64,000 nucleotides of DNA from assembly GCA_017521425.1 (NCBI GenBank), contig JAFXCQ010000030.1, positions 62,001 through 126,000 on the forward strand, in the 5' to 3' direction. The notes below the pieces were generated by a model. The model was given only the letters and a program-made list of their open reading frames with translations. It did not search any database and was not told where the DNA came from. Shown here in pieces: positions 1 to 9,434 of the stretch. This DNA is from Clostridia bacterium (GTDB lineage Bacteria; Bacillota; Clostridia; Oscillospirales; Acutalibacteraceae). Position 1 is the stretch's first letter. Every line of letters begins with the position of its first letter. The translations under genes and the position numbers were made by a program.

Positions 1-69
1 GGCTTGACAAGTGGCTCTGTAGCACTTCCGGCAGGTAAAGATGAAAGTATAATTACAGGTCTTTCTTAA
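1..69 (+). CDS. C-terminal end of an unidentified protein (partial)
   Basis: Frame 1 is open from the left edge to a TAA at 67-69 and gives 22 residues ending in KDESIITGLS. The rest of the gene lies outside the window. The tail is too short to assign to a family. A 35-base perfect inverted repeat follows, consistent with the end of a transcription unit. Confidence 0.5.
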   Translation, partial: GLTSGSVALPAGKDESIITGLS

Positions 70-77
70 AACAAACA

Positions 78-112
78 GTTCAGGTTGATTATTTTAAATA
101 ATCAACCTGAAC
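78..112. terminator. Perfect 17-bp hairpin behind the partial gene
   Basis: GTTCAGGTTGATTATTT (78-94), a single T, then its exact reverse complement (96-112). There is no U-run on the plus side; the flank is U-rich only in the minus-strand reading. It may be a terminator or an mRNA 3'-end stabiliser for the upstream gene. The ribosome binding site of the next gene (AAGGGG) follows within ten bases, so it could also act as a leader structure. Confidence 0.5.
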
Positions 113-130
113 AAAAAGGGGAAATAAATT

Positions 131-1261
131 ATGTCTATTAAAAATCAGATTGAACTTGAAAGAATTTCTAAACCTAAGTATTTCAGTAAAGATGAATATG
201 TTTGTTATGAAGGTCAATGGGGAAAAGAAATGTACATTGTCCTTCGTGGCTCAATCGGGGTGTTTATAACAGGTGTTTTAGGTAATCTTACAAAGGTTGC
301 TGAGATTGCTGAAGGTCAGTTTTTCGGTGAAATGTCAATTTTTGATAAAGCACCAAGAAGTGCAAGTTGTATTGCTTTAGAAGATACTGTTTGCATAGCA
401 ATTGATAAAAGCAATTTGCAAAAATTCCTTGAAACTTGTCCTGATATGGCAGAAATTATAATGAGCGGTATGAGTAACAGAATAAGAAAACTCAACGAAG
501 AATTATATAAACGCTCACAGAACAATAAAAAGAAAAAGGCAGTCGCTTTTTCTTTGCCTTCACAGTTCAATTTCAGTCATAATGTAAAAGAACCGGTGCA
601 AGACCCAAATTATATTCAACTTTTAAACCAACCTTGTCCTGTTTGTAATGGTATGGTTACTGCTAAAACTGTGAGAAAGAATTTGCTTCAGGTAAGAGAA
701 ACTGAAGAAACAGGCAGAGCGATTTATTATAATGCTGACCCGTTGTGGCTTGATGTTACTCGTTGTCCGCATTGTACTTACAGTAATTTAACAAATAAAT
801 TCTTTAATATTGATGACAGCGAGGTTGACAGATTAAAAATTATGTTAAAAACTCAACACGCGTTAGTAATTAAGAATAATGCAGAGATTTTAAAAAGTCC
901 TTTTGATAATGTAATTCTTTCATACTTACAGGCAATCCATATTAACGAAACTATTAACCCTGATGATAAAGCAACTATTGGTATGCTCTGGCTTAATTTA
1001 TACTTTGCCTGTAAAGATGCCGGTGATATAAAACTTTCTGTACATTGTGCAAGAAACGCAATAAAAAAACTTCGTAGCATAATTGATGATGATTTGATTG
1101 TTGATTTGAACGAAAAAGCACAGATTTCTCTTTATGTTGCAAGTCTTTTGAAACTTATAGGTCAAAAGGCATCTGCCGAAGAATATTGTGATATAGCAAT
1201 TGAAAGTGCGAAGGATAGCAACATTAAGAATAGAGCAGAGAAGTTTAAAACAACTCTTTGA
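131..1261 (+). CDS. Cyclic-nucleotide-binding domain protein fused to DUF2225
   Basis: A 376-aa soluble protein. Residues about 15-120 form a CRP-type cyclic-nucleotide-binding fold with a phosphate-binding cassette (FGEMSIFDKAPRSAS, residues 65-79, including the conserved Arg). No helix-turn-helix follows. Instead a linker leads to a DUF2225-like region with two CxxC pairs (C169/C172 and C212/C215), probably a zinc site, followed by a helical, TPR-like C-terminus. DUF2225 proteins have no established function. The fusion suggests a nucleotide-gated or redox/zinc sensor, which is inference. The start is supported by AAGGGG about nine bases upstream. The stop codon abuts repeat element A. Confidence 0.8.
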   Translation: MSIKNQIELERISKPKYFSKDEYVCYEGQWGKEMYIVLRGSIGVFITGVLGNLTKVAEIAEGQFFGEMSIFDKAPRSASCIALEDTVCIAIDKSNLQKFLETCPDMAEIIMSGMSNRIRKLNEELYKRSQNNKKKKAVAFSLPSQFNFSHNVKEPVQDPNYIQLLNQPCPVCNGMVTAKTVRKNLLQVRETEETGRAIYYNADPLWLDVTRCPHCTYSNLTNKFFNIDDSEVDRLKIMLKTQHALVIKNNAEILKSPFDNVILSYLQAIHINETINPDDKATIGMLWLNLYFACKDAGDIKLSVHCARNAIKKLRSIIDDDLIVDLNEKAQISLYVASLLKLIGQKASAEEYCDIAIESAKDSNIKNRAEKFKTTL

Positions 1262-1388
1262 GTTGCAAGTAGCAAGTATACAAGTTGTCAGTATGTAAAA
1301 ACAAAAAAGTTCTATCATTTAAAGTTCGTGAACTGAAAATGATAGAACTTTTTAATTTCTTGTTAAACTTGCCACTTGCAACTGAGTC
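1260..1388. repeat. Heptad-arm hairpin element A
   Basis: Fills the whole gap between two convergent genes. The left arm (1262-1295) is a degenerate tandem of TGCAAGT-like units. The core hairpin (1304-1353) contains CTATCATTT and AAATGATAG, with A5 and T5 flanks that would let it terminate in both directions. The right arm (about 1362-1386) has ACTTGCC and ACTTGCA units complementary to the left arm. Confidence 0.8.
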
Positions 1389-2919
1389 ATTCTTTCCAGA
1401 ATTTTCTGTCGAGACTTCTGTACTGTATTGCTTCGAAGATGTGTTTTTTCTCTATTTCTTCTGATTTATCTAAGTCTGCAATAGTTCTTGCAACCTTTAA
1501 AATTTTGTCGTAAGCTCTTGCAGAAAGACCTAATTTTTCAAAAGAACTTTCTAAAATTTTTGCCGCATCTTCTGTAAGAATACAGAATTTTCTTGTCATA
1601 GCAGGAGTCATTTTTGCGTTGCAGGTAACAGTTGTACCTTTAAAACGCTCTAACTGAATTGCTCTTGCTTCGTTTACGCGTTTTCTTATGTCAGCAGAGC
1701 ATTCGCTTTCTTCTGTTGTTGAAAGCTGTGCGTAATCAACAGGCGGTACTTCAATGTGAATATCAAGTCTGTCAAGCAAAGGTCCTGAAACCTTTGAAAG
1801 ATACCTCGCAGGCGCACCTGAAGGACAAGTGCATTTTTTAGTCGGGTGACCATAATGACCGCAGGGGCAAGGGTTCATAGCACAAATGAGCATGACAGAG
1901 CAAGGATATGTAAGAGCACAAGCGGCTCTTGAAATTGTAATAGTACCATTCTCAATAGGTTGTCTTAAAACCTCCATTGTGTTACGGGTAAATTCAGGTA
2001 ACTCGTCGAGGAATAAAACACCATTATGAGCAAGTGACAATTCACCCGGCTTTGGTATTGTACCACCACCTGAAAGTCCTGCAGGAGAAACTGAGTGGTG
2101 TGGTGCTCTGAATGGTCGGTAATTTATTATAGGGTTGTCTTTTGAAAGATTGCCCGAAAGTGAATATATTTTTGTCGTTTCCAAAGCCTCGTCAACTGTA
2201 ATATCGGGTAAAATAGTCGGTATTCTTTTGGCGAGCATACTTTTACCCGACCCCGGAGGGCCAATCATCATAGCATTATGACCACCGGCAGCAGCAACCT
2301 CTAATGCTCTTTTTACTTCGTATTGACCTTTAACATCTCTAAAATCAGGTAAATAAGAAGGAACCTCGAACGTGGTGAAAGGCTTTATTTTTACAGGCTC
2401 TAAAATATTGAAATCGTTTATGTGGTCTACAACTTCTTTAAGAGTTTTTACACCATAAACTTTAATATCTTCAATTACTGCCGCTTCTTCACAGTTGTCG
2501 TAAGGTACAAAAATTTCTTTTACACCGTGCTCCTTTGCGGCAATAACCATTGGTAAAACACCTTTGATGCTCTTAATCTCACCTGAAAGTGAAAGTTCAC
2601 CGACAAATGCAGCTTGTTTGTAATCGCCACGGATTTGTTGTGTTGCAGAAAGTACAGAAATCGCAATTGGCAAATCGTAAAAAGAACCTTCTTTTTTAGT
2701 GTCGGCAGGGGCGAGGTTGAAGGTGTAGTGATAACTTCCACTCATCTCAAAACCTGAGTTTTTCATTGCCGCACTTACACGCTCTTTTGCTTCGTTGACT
2801 GCGGTATCGGGTAAACCGACAATTGTAACTGCGTATTTACCCCCTGACATACTTACTTCAACATCTACCATATAAGAGTTAAGACCTAAAAGCCCTACGC
2901 TTTTGATTTTAGCAAACAT
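1387..2919 (-). CDS. comM: YifB/ComM family Mg-chelatase-like AAA+ ATPase
   Basis: A 510-aa protein, the usual length for the family. The N-terminal domain has the characteristic GLPDTAVNEAKERV motif (residues 35-48). An AAA+ module follows with Walker A GPPGSGKS (220-227) and Walker B VLFLDELPEF (about 300). A Cys cluster typical of the family (MNPCPCGHYG, then KKCTCP) lies further on, then the C-terminal Mg-chelatase domain. ComM is a branch-migration helicase used in natural transformation in Proteobacteria; the Firmicutes role is less clear. It lies 8 bases behind the yfhO-like gene and is probably co-transcribed with it. Translation ends at the edge of element A. Confidence 0.93.
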   Translation of the reverse strand: MFAKIKSVGLLGLNSYMVDVEVSMSGGKYAVTIVGLPDTAVNEAKERVSAAMKNSGFEMSGSYHYTFNLAPADTKKEGSFYDLPIAISVLSATQQIRGDYKQAAFVGELSLSGEIKSIKGVLPMVIAAKEHGVKEIFVPYDNCEEAAVIEDIKVYGVKTLKEVVDHINDFNILEPVKIKPFTTFEVPSYLPDFRDVKGQYEVKRALEVAAAGGHNAMMIGPPGSGKSMLAKRIPTILPDITVDEALETTKIYSLSGNLSKDNPIINYRPFRAPHHSVSPAGLSGGGTIPKPGELSLAHNGVLFLDELPEFTRNTMEVLRQPIENGTITISRAACALTYPCSVMLICAMNPCPCGHYGHPTKKCTCPSGAPARYLSKVSGPLLDRLDIHIEVPPVDYAQLSTTEESECSADIRKRVNEARAIQLERFKGTTVTCNAKMTPAMTRKFCILTEDAAKILESSFEKLGLSARAYDKILKVARTIADLDKSEEIEKKHIFEAIQYRSLDRKFWKE

Positions 2920-2927
2920 TTTTACAC

Positions 2928-5738
2928 CTACTCGTTCTGGGTTGTGTCAGTTTCAATATCTGTGACTTCTTCTGAAACGGATACTTCAACTTCTTCAGTT
3001 GTTATTTCTTCGTATAAAGGTGGGTTGAATTTGAAGAGTTTTAATTTTTTGATGTAGAAGAAAACTAAAATAGTAATCAGCGCTAAAAGAGAGATAACAG
3101 CACCTAAAACAAGTCCGTCAGGAACAAATTTGAATGTAACTGTATGCTCACCTTTAGAAACTCTTACACCTAAAAGGGCATCGCCAATGGCAACGATATC
3201 ATCTTCTTTTACTTTTTCTCCATCAATATAAACTGACCAGCCTGTGTCATAGTTTATAGAAGTGTAAATAATACCGTCTTCACTTGCGGTAAGCTTACCC
3301 TTGATTTCCGTTTCTGTAAAGCTTTCAATCTGTAAAGAATCCTTCTTTAATTGGTTGTAACCTTCAACAAATTCGTCATCGTTAACAGTAACTGCATACA
3401 AGTATGTGTAACCGCTCTGACCTTCTTTGATTGGTGCAAATACAGAAACTGTGTCACCCGCTTCAAGATAACCTAAATCCAATATATGCGGTTTTGTGTC
3501 AATCGGTTGTGAAATTGCAGTACCATTAGAAAGAGAAACTGTAATTCTTTCAACTGAATTTGAACCTGTTTTAAAGTAGAGGTAACCGTTACCGCTTTTT
3601 TCTACTGTTAAATCATAAGTTAATGATGCATCTGCAGTACTTCCTGTAACTGTATAAGGATAACAACCAGAATCACCGTAACCTTCGTAATTACAACTTG
3701 TGTTATTTGTAGAAACTTTATCTAAAGTAATATCATAAAATACTTGATTCAAGCCTGTTGAAGACTCGAAAAGGGCGCTTTGTACTTCAAATGGATTTGA
3801 GTTGTCGTGTGACCAATATGCAACCTCTTCGTTAACTCTGAAAGCAACAGGGAGAGTGTAGTTGTTTTTGTATGCTACATATTTGCCTTTACTGAAAATT
3901 CTTTCGTAATAGTTTTCATTCATATCGGCAGTTGAGCCCTGGTCGTTGTCAACAATATAATCAAGTGCAAAAAATGCGTTATAAATTGGTGTTTGTCTGT
4001 TGTAGGTGTAGCTGTTTATATAGTTACTGAACATACCTAAATGATATTGCATATTTGAAACTTTTTCATAAGCCATTGAAGAGAAGGTTGAAACACCATT
4101 GTAATAATACCAGCAAGGGTCCATTCTTGCACGGAGTGATGTGAGCTCCATTCTGTATTGTTTTGTACCTTTTTCCTGGTCAAGTCTGTCTTTTACAATC
4201 TGAAAATCGTCATAGTCACTTACAAAATTAGTTTTTGGTTGGTCCATACTGTAATTGTTTGTATTTGCAACAATATATTCTGCACAACAAGAGCAGAGTA
4301 TTAAAGCGGCTGCAGCAATTTTGGGGTATTGGTCATTCTTTAAAATGCCTAAAGCAAGACAGTAAATACCAATAAATGCAATACAAATCCATACACCGAC
4401 TTCAGAGAAATTCTTTGAGCCGATTTCCTGTACCATAATTACGAAGAATACTGTTGCAGTACCAACACCTATAATTTGTCTTTTTGTGTATTCTTTTATA
4501 AATGTGAATGCTCTGAACGCAAAAACTAAGAGCAAGAACGAGTACATATAAGAGAATCTGTACGGTAAATCGTTAGGAAAGTGGAAGCCGTGCCAGATGT
4601 AGTTTAAATAGTTAGTGTAGCAGCTTGCAAACATAACACCTAAAATACCACAACTGAAAATCTTTTCTTTTGCAGTAATTTTATTTGAGAATATAAAGAG
4701 TGGTACGAGCATTACTGTTAAAATACCACAGTAAATATTAGGTAAAACATCGTCACCGCTACTACGGATTGTAGGGTCTAAATATGCTAAATGATTTGCA
4801 AGGAAGTCGAAAATTGAAAAATAAGTTTTTAATTCCTGTGGGAATGTACCGCTTGTTGCGGAGCAGTTTTGAAGCACATAGTAAACTGGTAAAAGTGAAA
4901 CTGCAGAAAGCAAAGCAGAAACAATAGAAGAGAATGCAAAAAGACAACCTGTATCGATAAATCTTGAGTTTCTTAAATTGTTAAAGCCCCAGGAGAAAAA
5001 TGCTTTGATGCCTTTTTGTCTTTGTCTTAATTTTCCAAAATAAGTTGATGTGAAATCGTACTGAATAAAGTAATTGTAAATAAAGAATAACACAGAGAAA
5101 ATACAAACCATATAAGCCATATAGTAGTTTGTAAAAAATGTGAGTGTTAAAGAAACAATGTAAAGTAAAGATTTTCTTTCGTTTATAATCTTGTCAATTC
5201 CAAGCATTACAAGAGGGAATAAGTAGAAAGAATCAATCCACATTACATTCCAGTAGTAAGCAATAAAGTAACCGCTACAAGCGTAAAGTACACCAAAAGC
5301 AGAAATAACTGGTGAAGCTTCTGCGGAGTATTTTTTCTTTATGAAATATGAAAATGTGAAAGAAGCGGTTATTGCTTTTAAAATTATCATAACTGCAATT
5401 GCTTCAGGCATATTTTTGTGCCCTGCTAAAAGCATTACTATTGCAAACGGTGAAGAAAGATAATTGAAAAAGTTACCTAAAAATGTTCCGCCACCGCCTG
5501 AAGTCCACGAGTAAAGAAAACTGTCTGCATTTACAACTCTTTCGTAAAACTCTGCAAAAAGAGGTCCGTATTGGTGGTAAAGGTCCATTCTTAAAATGGT
5601 TTTGTCACCAAACGGAATTAAGTCATAACAATAGTAAACTATCATCATTATTATAAATGTGCAACCTGCCGCTAAAAATGAATAGCGGTTATTATAAAGA
5701 GGTTGCAGTTTTTTATTTTCTTTAAAAAGTTCTTTCAT
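2928..5738 (-). CDS. YfhO family polytopic membrane protein
   Basis: The start is placed at the ATG behind AGGAGAAACAAA, giving 936 aa; an in-frame upstream ATG at 5786 lacks this site. About a dozen transmembrane segments fill residues 25-500. A large extracytoplasmic domain follows, then a last membrane helix near the C-terminus and an acidic tail. This is the YfhO/GT-C-like architecture; Bacillus and Listeria homologues take part in glycosylation of lipoteichoic or wall teichoic acids. The GDKTILRMDLYHQYGP segment after TM1 is typical. Likely role: envelope polymer glycosylation. Probably in an operon with comM. Confidence 0.85.
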   Translation of the reverse strand: MKELFKENKKLQPLYNNRYSFLAAGCTFIIMMIVYYCYDLIPFGDKTILRMDLYHQYGPLFAEFYERVVNADSFLYSWTSGGGGTFLGNFFNYLSSPFAIVMLLAGHKNMPEAIAVMIILKAITASFTFSYFIKKKYSAEASPVISAFGVLYACSGYFIAYYWNVMWIDSFYLFPLVMLGIDKIINERKSLLYIVSLTLTFFTNYYMAYMVCIFSVLFFIYNYFIQYDFTSTYFGKLRQRQKGIKAFFSWGFNNLRNSRFIDTGCLFAFSSIVSALLSAVSLLPVYYVLQNCSATSGTFPQELKTYFSIFDFLANHLAYLDPTIRSSGDDVLPNIYCGILTVMLVPLFIFSNKITAKEKIFSCGILGVMFASCYTNYLNYIWHGFHFPNDLPYRFSYMYSFLLLVFAFRAFTFIKEYTKRQIIGVGTATVFFVIMVQEIGSKNFSEVGVWICIAFIGIYCLALGILKNDQYPKIAAAALILCSCCAEYIVANTNNYSMDQPKTNFVSDYDDFQIVKDRLDQEKGTKQYRMELTSLRARMDPCWYYYNGVSTFSSMAYEKVSNMQYHLGMFSNYINSYTYNRQTPIYNAFFALDYIVDNDQGSTADMNENYYERIFSKGKYVAYKNNYTLPVAFRVNEEVAYWSHDNSNPFEVQSALFESSTGLNQVFYDITLDKVSTNNTSCNYEGYGDSGCYPYTVTGSTADASLTYDLTVEKSGNGYLYFKTGSNSVERITVSLSNGTAISQPIDTKPHILDLGYLEAGDTVSVFAPIKEGQSGYTYLYAVTVNDDEFVEGYNQLKKDSLQIESFTETEIKGKLTASEDGIIYTSINYDTGWSVYIDGEKVKEDDIVAIGDALLGVRVSKGEHTVTFKFVPDGLVLGAVISLLALITILVFFYIKKLKLFKFNPPLYEEITTEEVEVSVSEEVTDIETDTTQNE

Positions 5739-5915
5739 TTTGTTTCTCCTGAAAAAGAAAAATTTTATTATTCCTAATAATACCATAATAGTTAAATTCT
5801 TTCAATCTTTTTAATGTTTTTTAATAGTATGTTCAAAATATTTTGTTTAAAAAGTTCTTTTTTCAGACAAGCGTAAATAATATTTTTTAGAAGCAAAAAA
5901 GAAAGGGTTTTTAAA

Positions 5916-6836
5916 ATGAAGGATTTTTTAAACGCAATATCATTGTTGCCGGAAGATGTTACAAAATTTCTTTCGGTAATAAATAAAGATTTTATGGGTA
6001 AGGTTAACGAAATCAGATTCAGAAGCAACAAACCATTGACGCTTAATACGAGAGAGGGCATTTTTTATTGTACAAAGAATGGCAGAGTTACAGTGAATTT
6101 TAACGACGACCTTTATTTTACAGATGACAGAAAGCTACAGGAGATTGTCTTTTCACTTTCAAGGCGGTCTATTCATACATATCAGGATATGTTGGCTCGT
6201 GGATATCTTCCCTTAAAAAATGGGTGTAAAGCAGGTGTAGTCGGATGTGCGGTAATAAAAAACGGCGAAGTGTATTCTGTTAATTCATTCAGTAGTGTGA
6301 ATATAAGAATTTCCCGAGAATATTCAGGGTGTGCAGAAGAAATTTACAGCGCGGTGGGGGAAGAGTGCAATTCTTTTCTTGTAGTCGGTCAACCACTTTC
6401 GGGTAAAACGACACTTTTGAGGGATTTATGCAAGAAATATGCGGGTGAAAATGCTTTTGAACCTAAAAAAGTTGCGATTGTTGATGAAAGGGATGAAATA
6501 GCATCAAAATCCTTTGGTGAAGGCATAAATGTGGGGGTTCATACCGATGTTTTATCGCTTTATCCTAAAGAAGTGGGGATTGATATAGCTTTAAGAACTC
6601 TTTCTCCCGATATAATTGTGTTAGATGAAATTGGTGCAGATGATGAAATTCAGGGGATGCTTTCGGGAATGAACAGTGGTGTTGGTTTTATAGCTACTGC
6701 ACATGGTAATAGTTTTCATGAAGTGTTATCAAGACCTAATATCAAAAAACTTGTTGATTCAAAAGTGTTTAAGAAAGTTGTTGTTTTAAAAGGGAAAAAT
6801 TCACCCTGTGAAGTAGCGGAAGTGATAGAACTATGA
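5916..6836 (+). CDS. spoIIIAA: Stage III sporulation protein AA, ATPase
   Basis: A 306-aa secretion-type ATPase with Walker A GQPLSGKTTLL and Walker B DIIVLDEIG. It is the first gene of the spoIIIA operon, expressed in the mother cell and needed for the channel (feeding tube) to the forespore. The ATPase resembles type II/IV secretion ATPases. AAAGGG precedes the ATG. The last codons overlap the next gene (ATGA). The complete AA-AH order behind it makes the call secure. Confidence 0.96.
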   Translation: MKDFLNAISLLPEDVTKFLSVINKDFMGKVNEIRFRSNKPLTLNTREGIFYCTKNGRVTVNFNDDLYFTDDRKLQEIVFSLSRRSIHTYQDMLARGYLPLKNGCKAGVVGCAVIKNGEVYSVNSFSSVNIRISREYSGCAEEIYSAVGEECNSFLVVGQPLSGKTTLLRDLCKKYAGENAFEPKKVAIVDERDEIASKSFGEGINVGVHTDVLSLYPKEVGIDIALRTLSPDIIVLDEIGADDEIQGMLSGMNSGVGFIATAHGNSFHEVLSRPNIKKLVDSKVFKKVVVLKGKNSPCEVAEVIEL

Positions 6837-7276
6837 ATTCAATCGGTTCATTGTGTCTTGGTTGTTGCTTTATCCTTTTAGGTATAAACAGGGTTTTAAC
6901 AATCAAACGTAATACACTTTCACTTTATGAAGCGGTAAGATTTATAAATATGGTGAAAAATAATATCCGATTTTCTTCTATGAATTATGATGATTTGATA
7001 GAGTGTGGCAAAAAAGAAAAATTTTCCTTTATAAATTTCAGTAATGGTGTAAGTCTGTCGGAATATGCAAGTGAAAAGGCAAGGCGGGAGTTTATGGGGT
7101 TTGTAAATAAAATCGGTACAACTGATAGCGTGGGACAGTTATCACTCTGTGATGAATACATAGAACGTTTCAAAGTGTTTTACAATGAAAGTGCGTGTAA
7201 TGAAAAAGGTAAGGTGAATATAGTTGTATCAATAAGTGTGCTTTCTGTGGTATGTGTGTTAATACTCGGAGGTTAA
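6833..7276 (+). CDS. spoIIIAB: Stage III sporulation protein AB
   Basis: 147 aa, somewhat shorter than the roughly 170-aa Bacillus protein. It has an N-terminal membrane helix, a middle helical region and a C-terminal hydrophobic segment (VSISVLSVVCVLILGG), as expected for this GspF-like component. The assignment rests mainly on topology and on its position between spoIIIAA (4-base overlap) and spoIIIAC (3-base gap); sequence conservation in this family is low. Confidence 0.88.
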   Translation: MNSIGSLCLGCCFILLGINRVLTIKRNTLSLYEAVRFINMVKNNIRFSSMNYDDLIECGKKEKFSFINFSNGVSLSEYASEKARREFMGFVNKIGTTDSVGQLSLCDEYIERFKVFYNESACNEKGKVNIVVSISVLSVVCVLILGG

Positions 7277-7279
7277 AAA

Positions 7280-7474
7280 ATGGATATTTCGTTTGTTTAC
7301 AAAATAGCGGCAATCGGTTTAATAACCGCGGTGATAAATCAGGTTTTAACGAAAAATGGTAAAGAAGAATATACTCTTATAATTACAATCGCAGGAATTA
7401 TTATTGTAGTTTTAATGCTTCTGCCATTTCTTTCAGAGCTTAATGATGAATTATCATCCTTTTTTGGCTTATGA
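7280..7474 (+). CDS. spoIIIAC: Stage III sporulation protein AC
   Basis: A 64-aa protein with two transmembrane helices, the family's usual size. GGAGG precedes the start. It overlaps spoIIIAD by four bases (ATGA), indicating translational coupling. With AD it forms small integral membrane parts of the SpoIIIA-SpoIIQ channel complex. Confidence 0.93.
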   Translation: MDISFVYKIAAIGLITAVINQVLTKNGKEEYTLIITIAGIIIVVLMLLPFLSELNDELSSFFGL

Positions 7475-7857
7475 CAGTAACCAAATTAGCGGTTTTTGCA
7501 CTTGTCAGCCTGATTTTTCTTGTGATTATAAAAAAACATTCACCATCTATTTCGGTAGTATCAGAGGTAGCGGTAGTTGTAATTTTTATAATAGGCATTT
7601 TGCCCGATTTAAAAGCTTTGCTTGAAAGTTTGAGAAGTATTGGTGATAGCTTTGTTTCATCAGATGTTTTTAAAATTATGTTCAAAGCATTTGGCGTGCT
7701 GACGGTTGGCGGTGTTGCGTCAGATATTTGTCGTGATAATGGTGAAAATGCCCTTGCGGGAGTGCTTGAAATAGTTGTTAAGGTTATTGCAATTTCTTGC
7801 GCAATTCCTATATTTACAGCAGTTCTCACTACCGCTTTAGCATTATTGGAGCAGTAA
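7471..7857 (+). CDS. spoIIIAD: Stage III sporulation protein AD
   Basis: A 128-aa polytopic membrane protein with about four hydrophobic helices and the conserved central segment with GGVASDICRDNGENALAG. It overlaps spoIIIAC by 4 bases and ends one base before the spoIIIAE ATG. It is a component of the mother-cell membrane part of the SpoIIIA complex. Confidence 0.94.
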   Translation: MTVTKLAVFALVSLIFLVIIKKHSPSISVVSEVAVVVIFIIGILPDLKALLESLRSIGDSFVSSDVFKIMFKAFGVLTVGGVASDICRDNGENALAGVLEIVVKVIAISCAIPIFTAVLTTALALLEQ

Positions 7858-7858
7858 A

Positions 7859-8968
7859 ATGAAAAGGATATTTATATTATTACTTGTATTTTCAGGATTT
7901 TGCCTTTTTTCTGTAACTGCATTTGCGGGGAATGGTGACATTGATAAATTTAACGATGAATTCTCTTTCGAAGAAATGATTTCGGGCATAGATTCTGATA
8001 CTTTGGAAATTCTCAGTAGTATGGGTATTACAGATTTAAGCTATGAAAGTGTTTTTGGTGTTACGCCCGCTAAGGTATTTGATTCATTTTTAGATATATT
8101 CTGGGGCAGCTTTAAGGAGCCTTTAAAATACTTCTTTTCAGTTACAGGTGTAATGGCAATAATGGCACTTCTGACAAATCTGTCTCGCTCGCCTGAAACA
8201 GTAACACTTATTGGTAGCTCGTGCGTTGCGTGTCTTTTAGCGGTACCTGTTGTTTCTTTAATTACCCGTTCATTTTCCGTATTAGAATCAATTTCTGTTT
8301 TTACTTCTTCATTTGCGGGAGTTTTTTGTGCAGTTGTTTCTGCAAGTGGTGGTGTAATTCAGGGTACATCCTTTTTAGGACTCAATATCGCACTTAATTC
8401 AGTAATGAGTGTAATACTTTCTGAGTTTTCAAAACCACTTTCAAACTGTATGTGTGCCCTTTCTTTTCTTTCGTGCTTCAACATTAAAACCTTCAGCGAA
8501 AGAATGAGTGATTTATTTAAAAAGTTCTATATTTTCATATTAGGTCTTTTAACTACTGTTTTTTCAGGACTTTCAGCAATAAAAACTATTTTAGGTGGTA
8601 GTGCCGATACTGTTGCGGTTAAAGGTGTAAAATTTTTAGTGGGGCGCTCATTACCAATAGTCGGGGGAATAGTGAGTGAAAGCTACCAGAGTGTATTGGC
8701 AAGTCTTGGTCTGATTAAAAATACGGTGGGTGTGTTTGGAATATTAACTGTTGTTATAATAGTTTTTCCGATTTTAACAGAGCTTTTTATATGGTGCTTG
8801 TCATTTAACTTTATAAGCACCACTTCAGAAATTTTCGGTTGCTTTAAAATAGAAAATTTAATTTTAGTGTTCAAGGATGTAATAATTCTTCTTATTGCAA
8901 CAATTTGCTTTTCAGCATTGCTTTTTATAATTTCTTGCGGATTTATGTTGGTGTTTAAAAATGGATAG
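7859..8968 (+). CDS. spoIIIAE: Stage III sporulation protein AE
   Basis: A 369-aa membrane protein with an N-terminal signal-like helix (residues 1-23, ending near TAFAG), a short extracytoplasmic region, and about seven transmembrane segments. SpoIIIAE is the large polytopic subunit of the channel and resembles a permease. It overlaps spoIIIAF by eight bases. Length and topology match the family. Confidence 0.94.
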   Translation: MKRIFILLLVFSGFCLFSVTAFAGNGDIDKFNDEFSFEEMISGIDSDTLEILSSMGITDLSYESVFGVTPAKVFDSFLDIFWGSFKEPLKYFFSVTGVMAIMALLTNLSRSPETVTLIGSSCVACLLAVPVVSLITRSFSVLESISVFTSSFAGVFCAVVSASGGVIQGTSFLGLNIALNSVMSVILSEFSKPLSNCMCALSFLSCFNIKTFSERMSDLFKKFYIFILGLLTTVFSGLSAIKTILGGSADTVAVKGVKFLVGRSLPIVGGIVSESYQSVLASLGLIKNTVGVFGILTVVIIVFPILTELFIWCLSFNFISTTSEIFGCFKIENLILVFKDVIILLIATICFSALLFIISCGFMLVFKNG

Positions 8969-9434
8969 TATAAAAACAGTTTTAGTGAATTATGCGGTCT
9001 GTGCGTTGCTGGGAAGTATATTTGAATTTATTGCACCAAGAAAAAACAAGGAAACCTTCAGAATAATTTCTTCGATAATTTTAATTTCTGTTATTGTAAT
9101 TCCACTTGCAACCTTTGATTTTGGTGGTGCAATACAAGAACAAAGTTTTCAGCTTGAAACCGTAGAAAATAAAGAAAATGCCCTACAGAGTACAGCTAAG
9201 CTTATTGAACGTGAAATTTATAAAAAAGTGGAAGAAATACTCATAAATGAGGGGGTGGATGAATATGAAATATATGTAAGCACACAAACAGAAGAAGCAT
9301 CGGGGGAGATAATCCTCTGTGAACTGAAAATTTTAGTTGATAGTAAATTTCAAGAAAAAATTCCTGTTCTGAAAGAAAAATTAAAAAATGATTTTTCAGA
9401 AGTGCTCAAAATAGGGGTAAAACAAAATGATTGA
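8961..9434 (+). CDS. spoIIIAF: Stage III sporulation protein AF
   Basis: A 157-aa protein with two N-terminal membrane helices (residues about 7-50) and a soluble domain expected to form the ring-building fold of SpoIIIAF. Its start lies inside spoIIIAE and its end overlaps spoIIIAG by eight bases, so the whole operon is tightly coupled. Confidence 0.92.
   Translation: MDSIKTVLVNYAVCALLGSIFEFIAPRKNKETFRIISSIILISVIVIPLATFDFGGAIQEQSFQLETVENKENALQSTAKLIEREIYKKVEEILINEGVDEYEIYVSTQTEEASGEIILCELKILVDSKFQEKIPVLKEKLKNDFSEVLKIGVKQND

Noticed and set aside
5792-6061. An 89-codon minus-strand frame over the spoIIIAA start
   Set aside because: No ribosome binding site; overlaps a secure gene and its leader.
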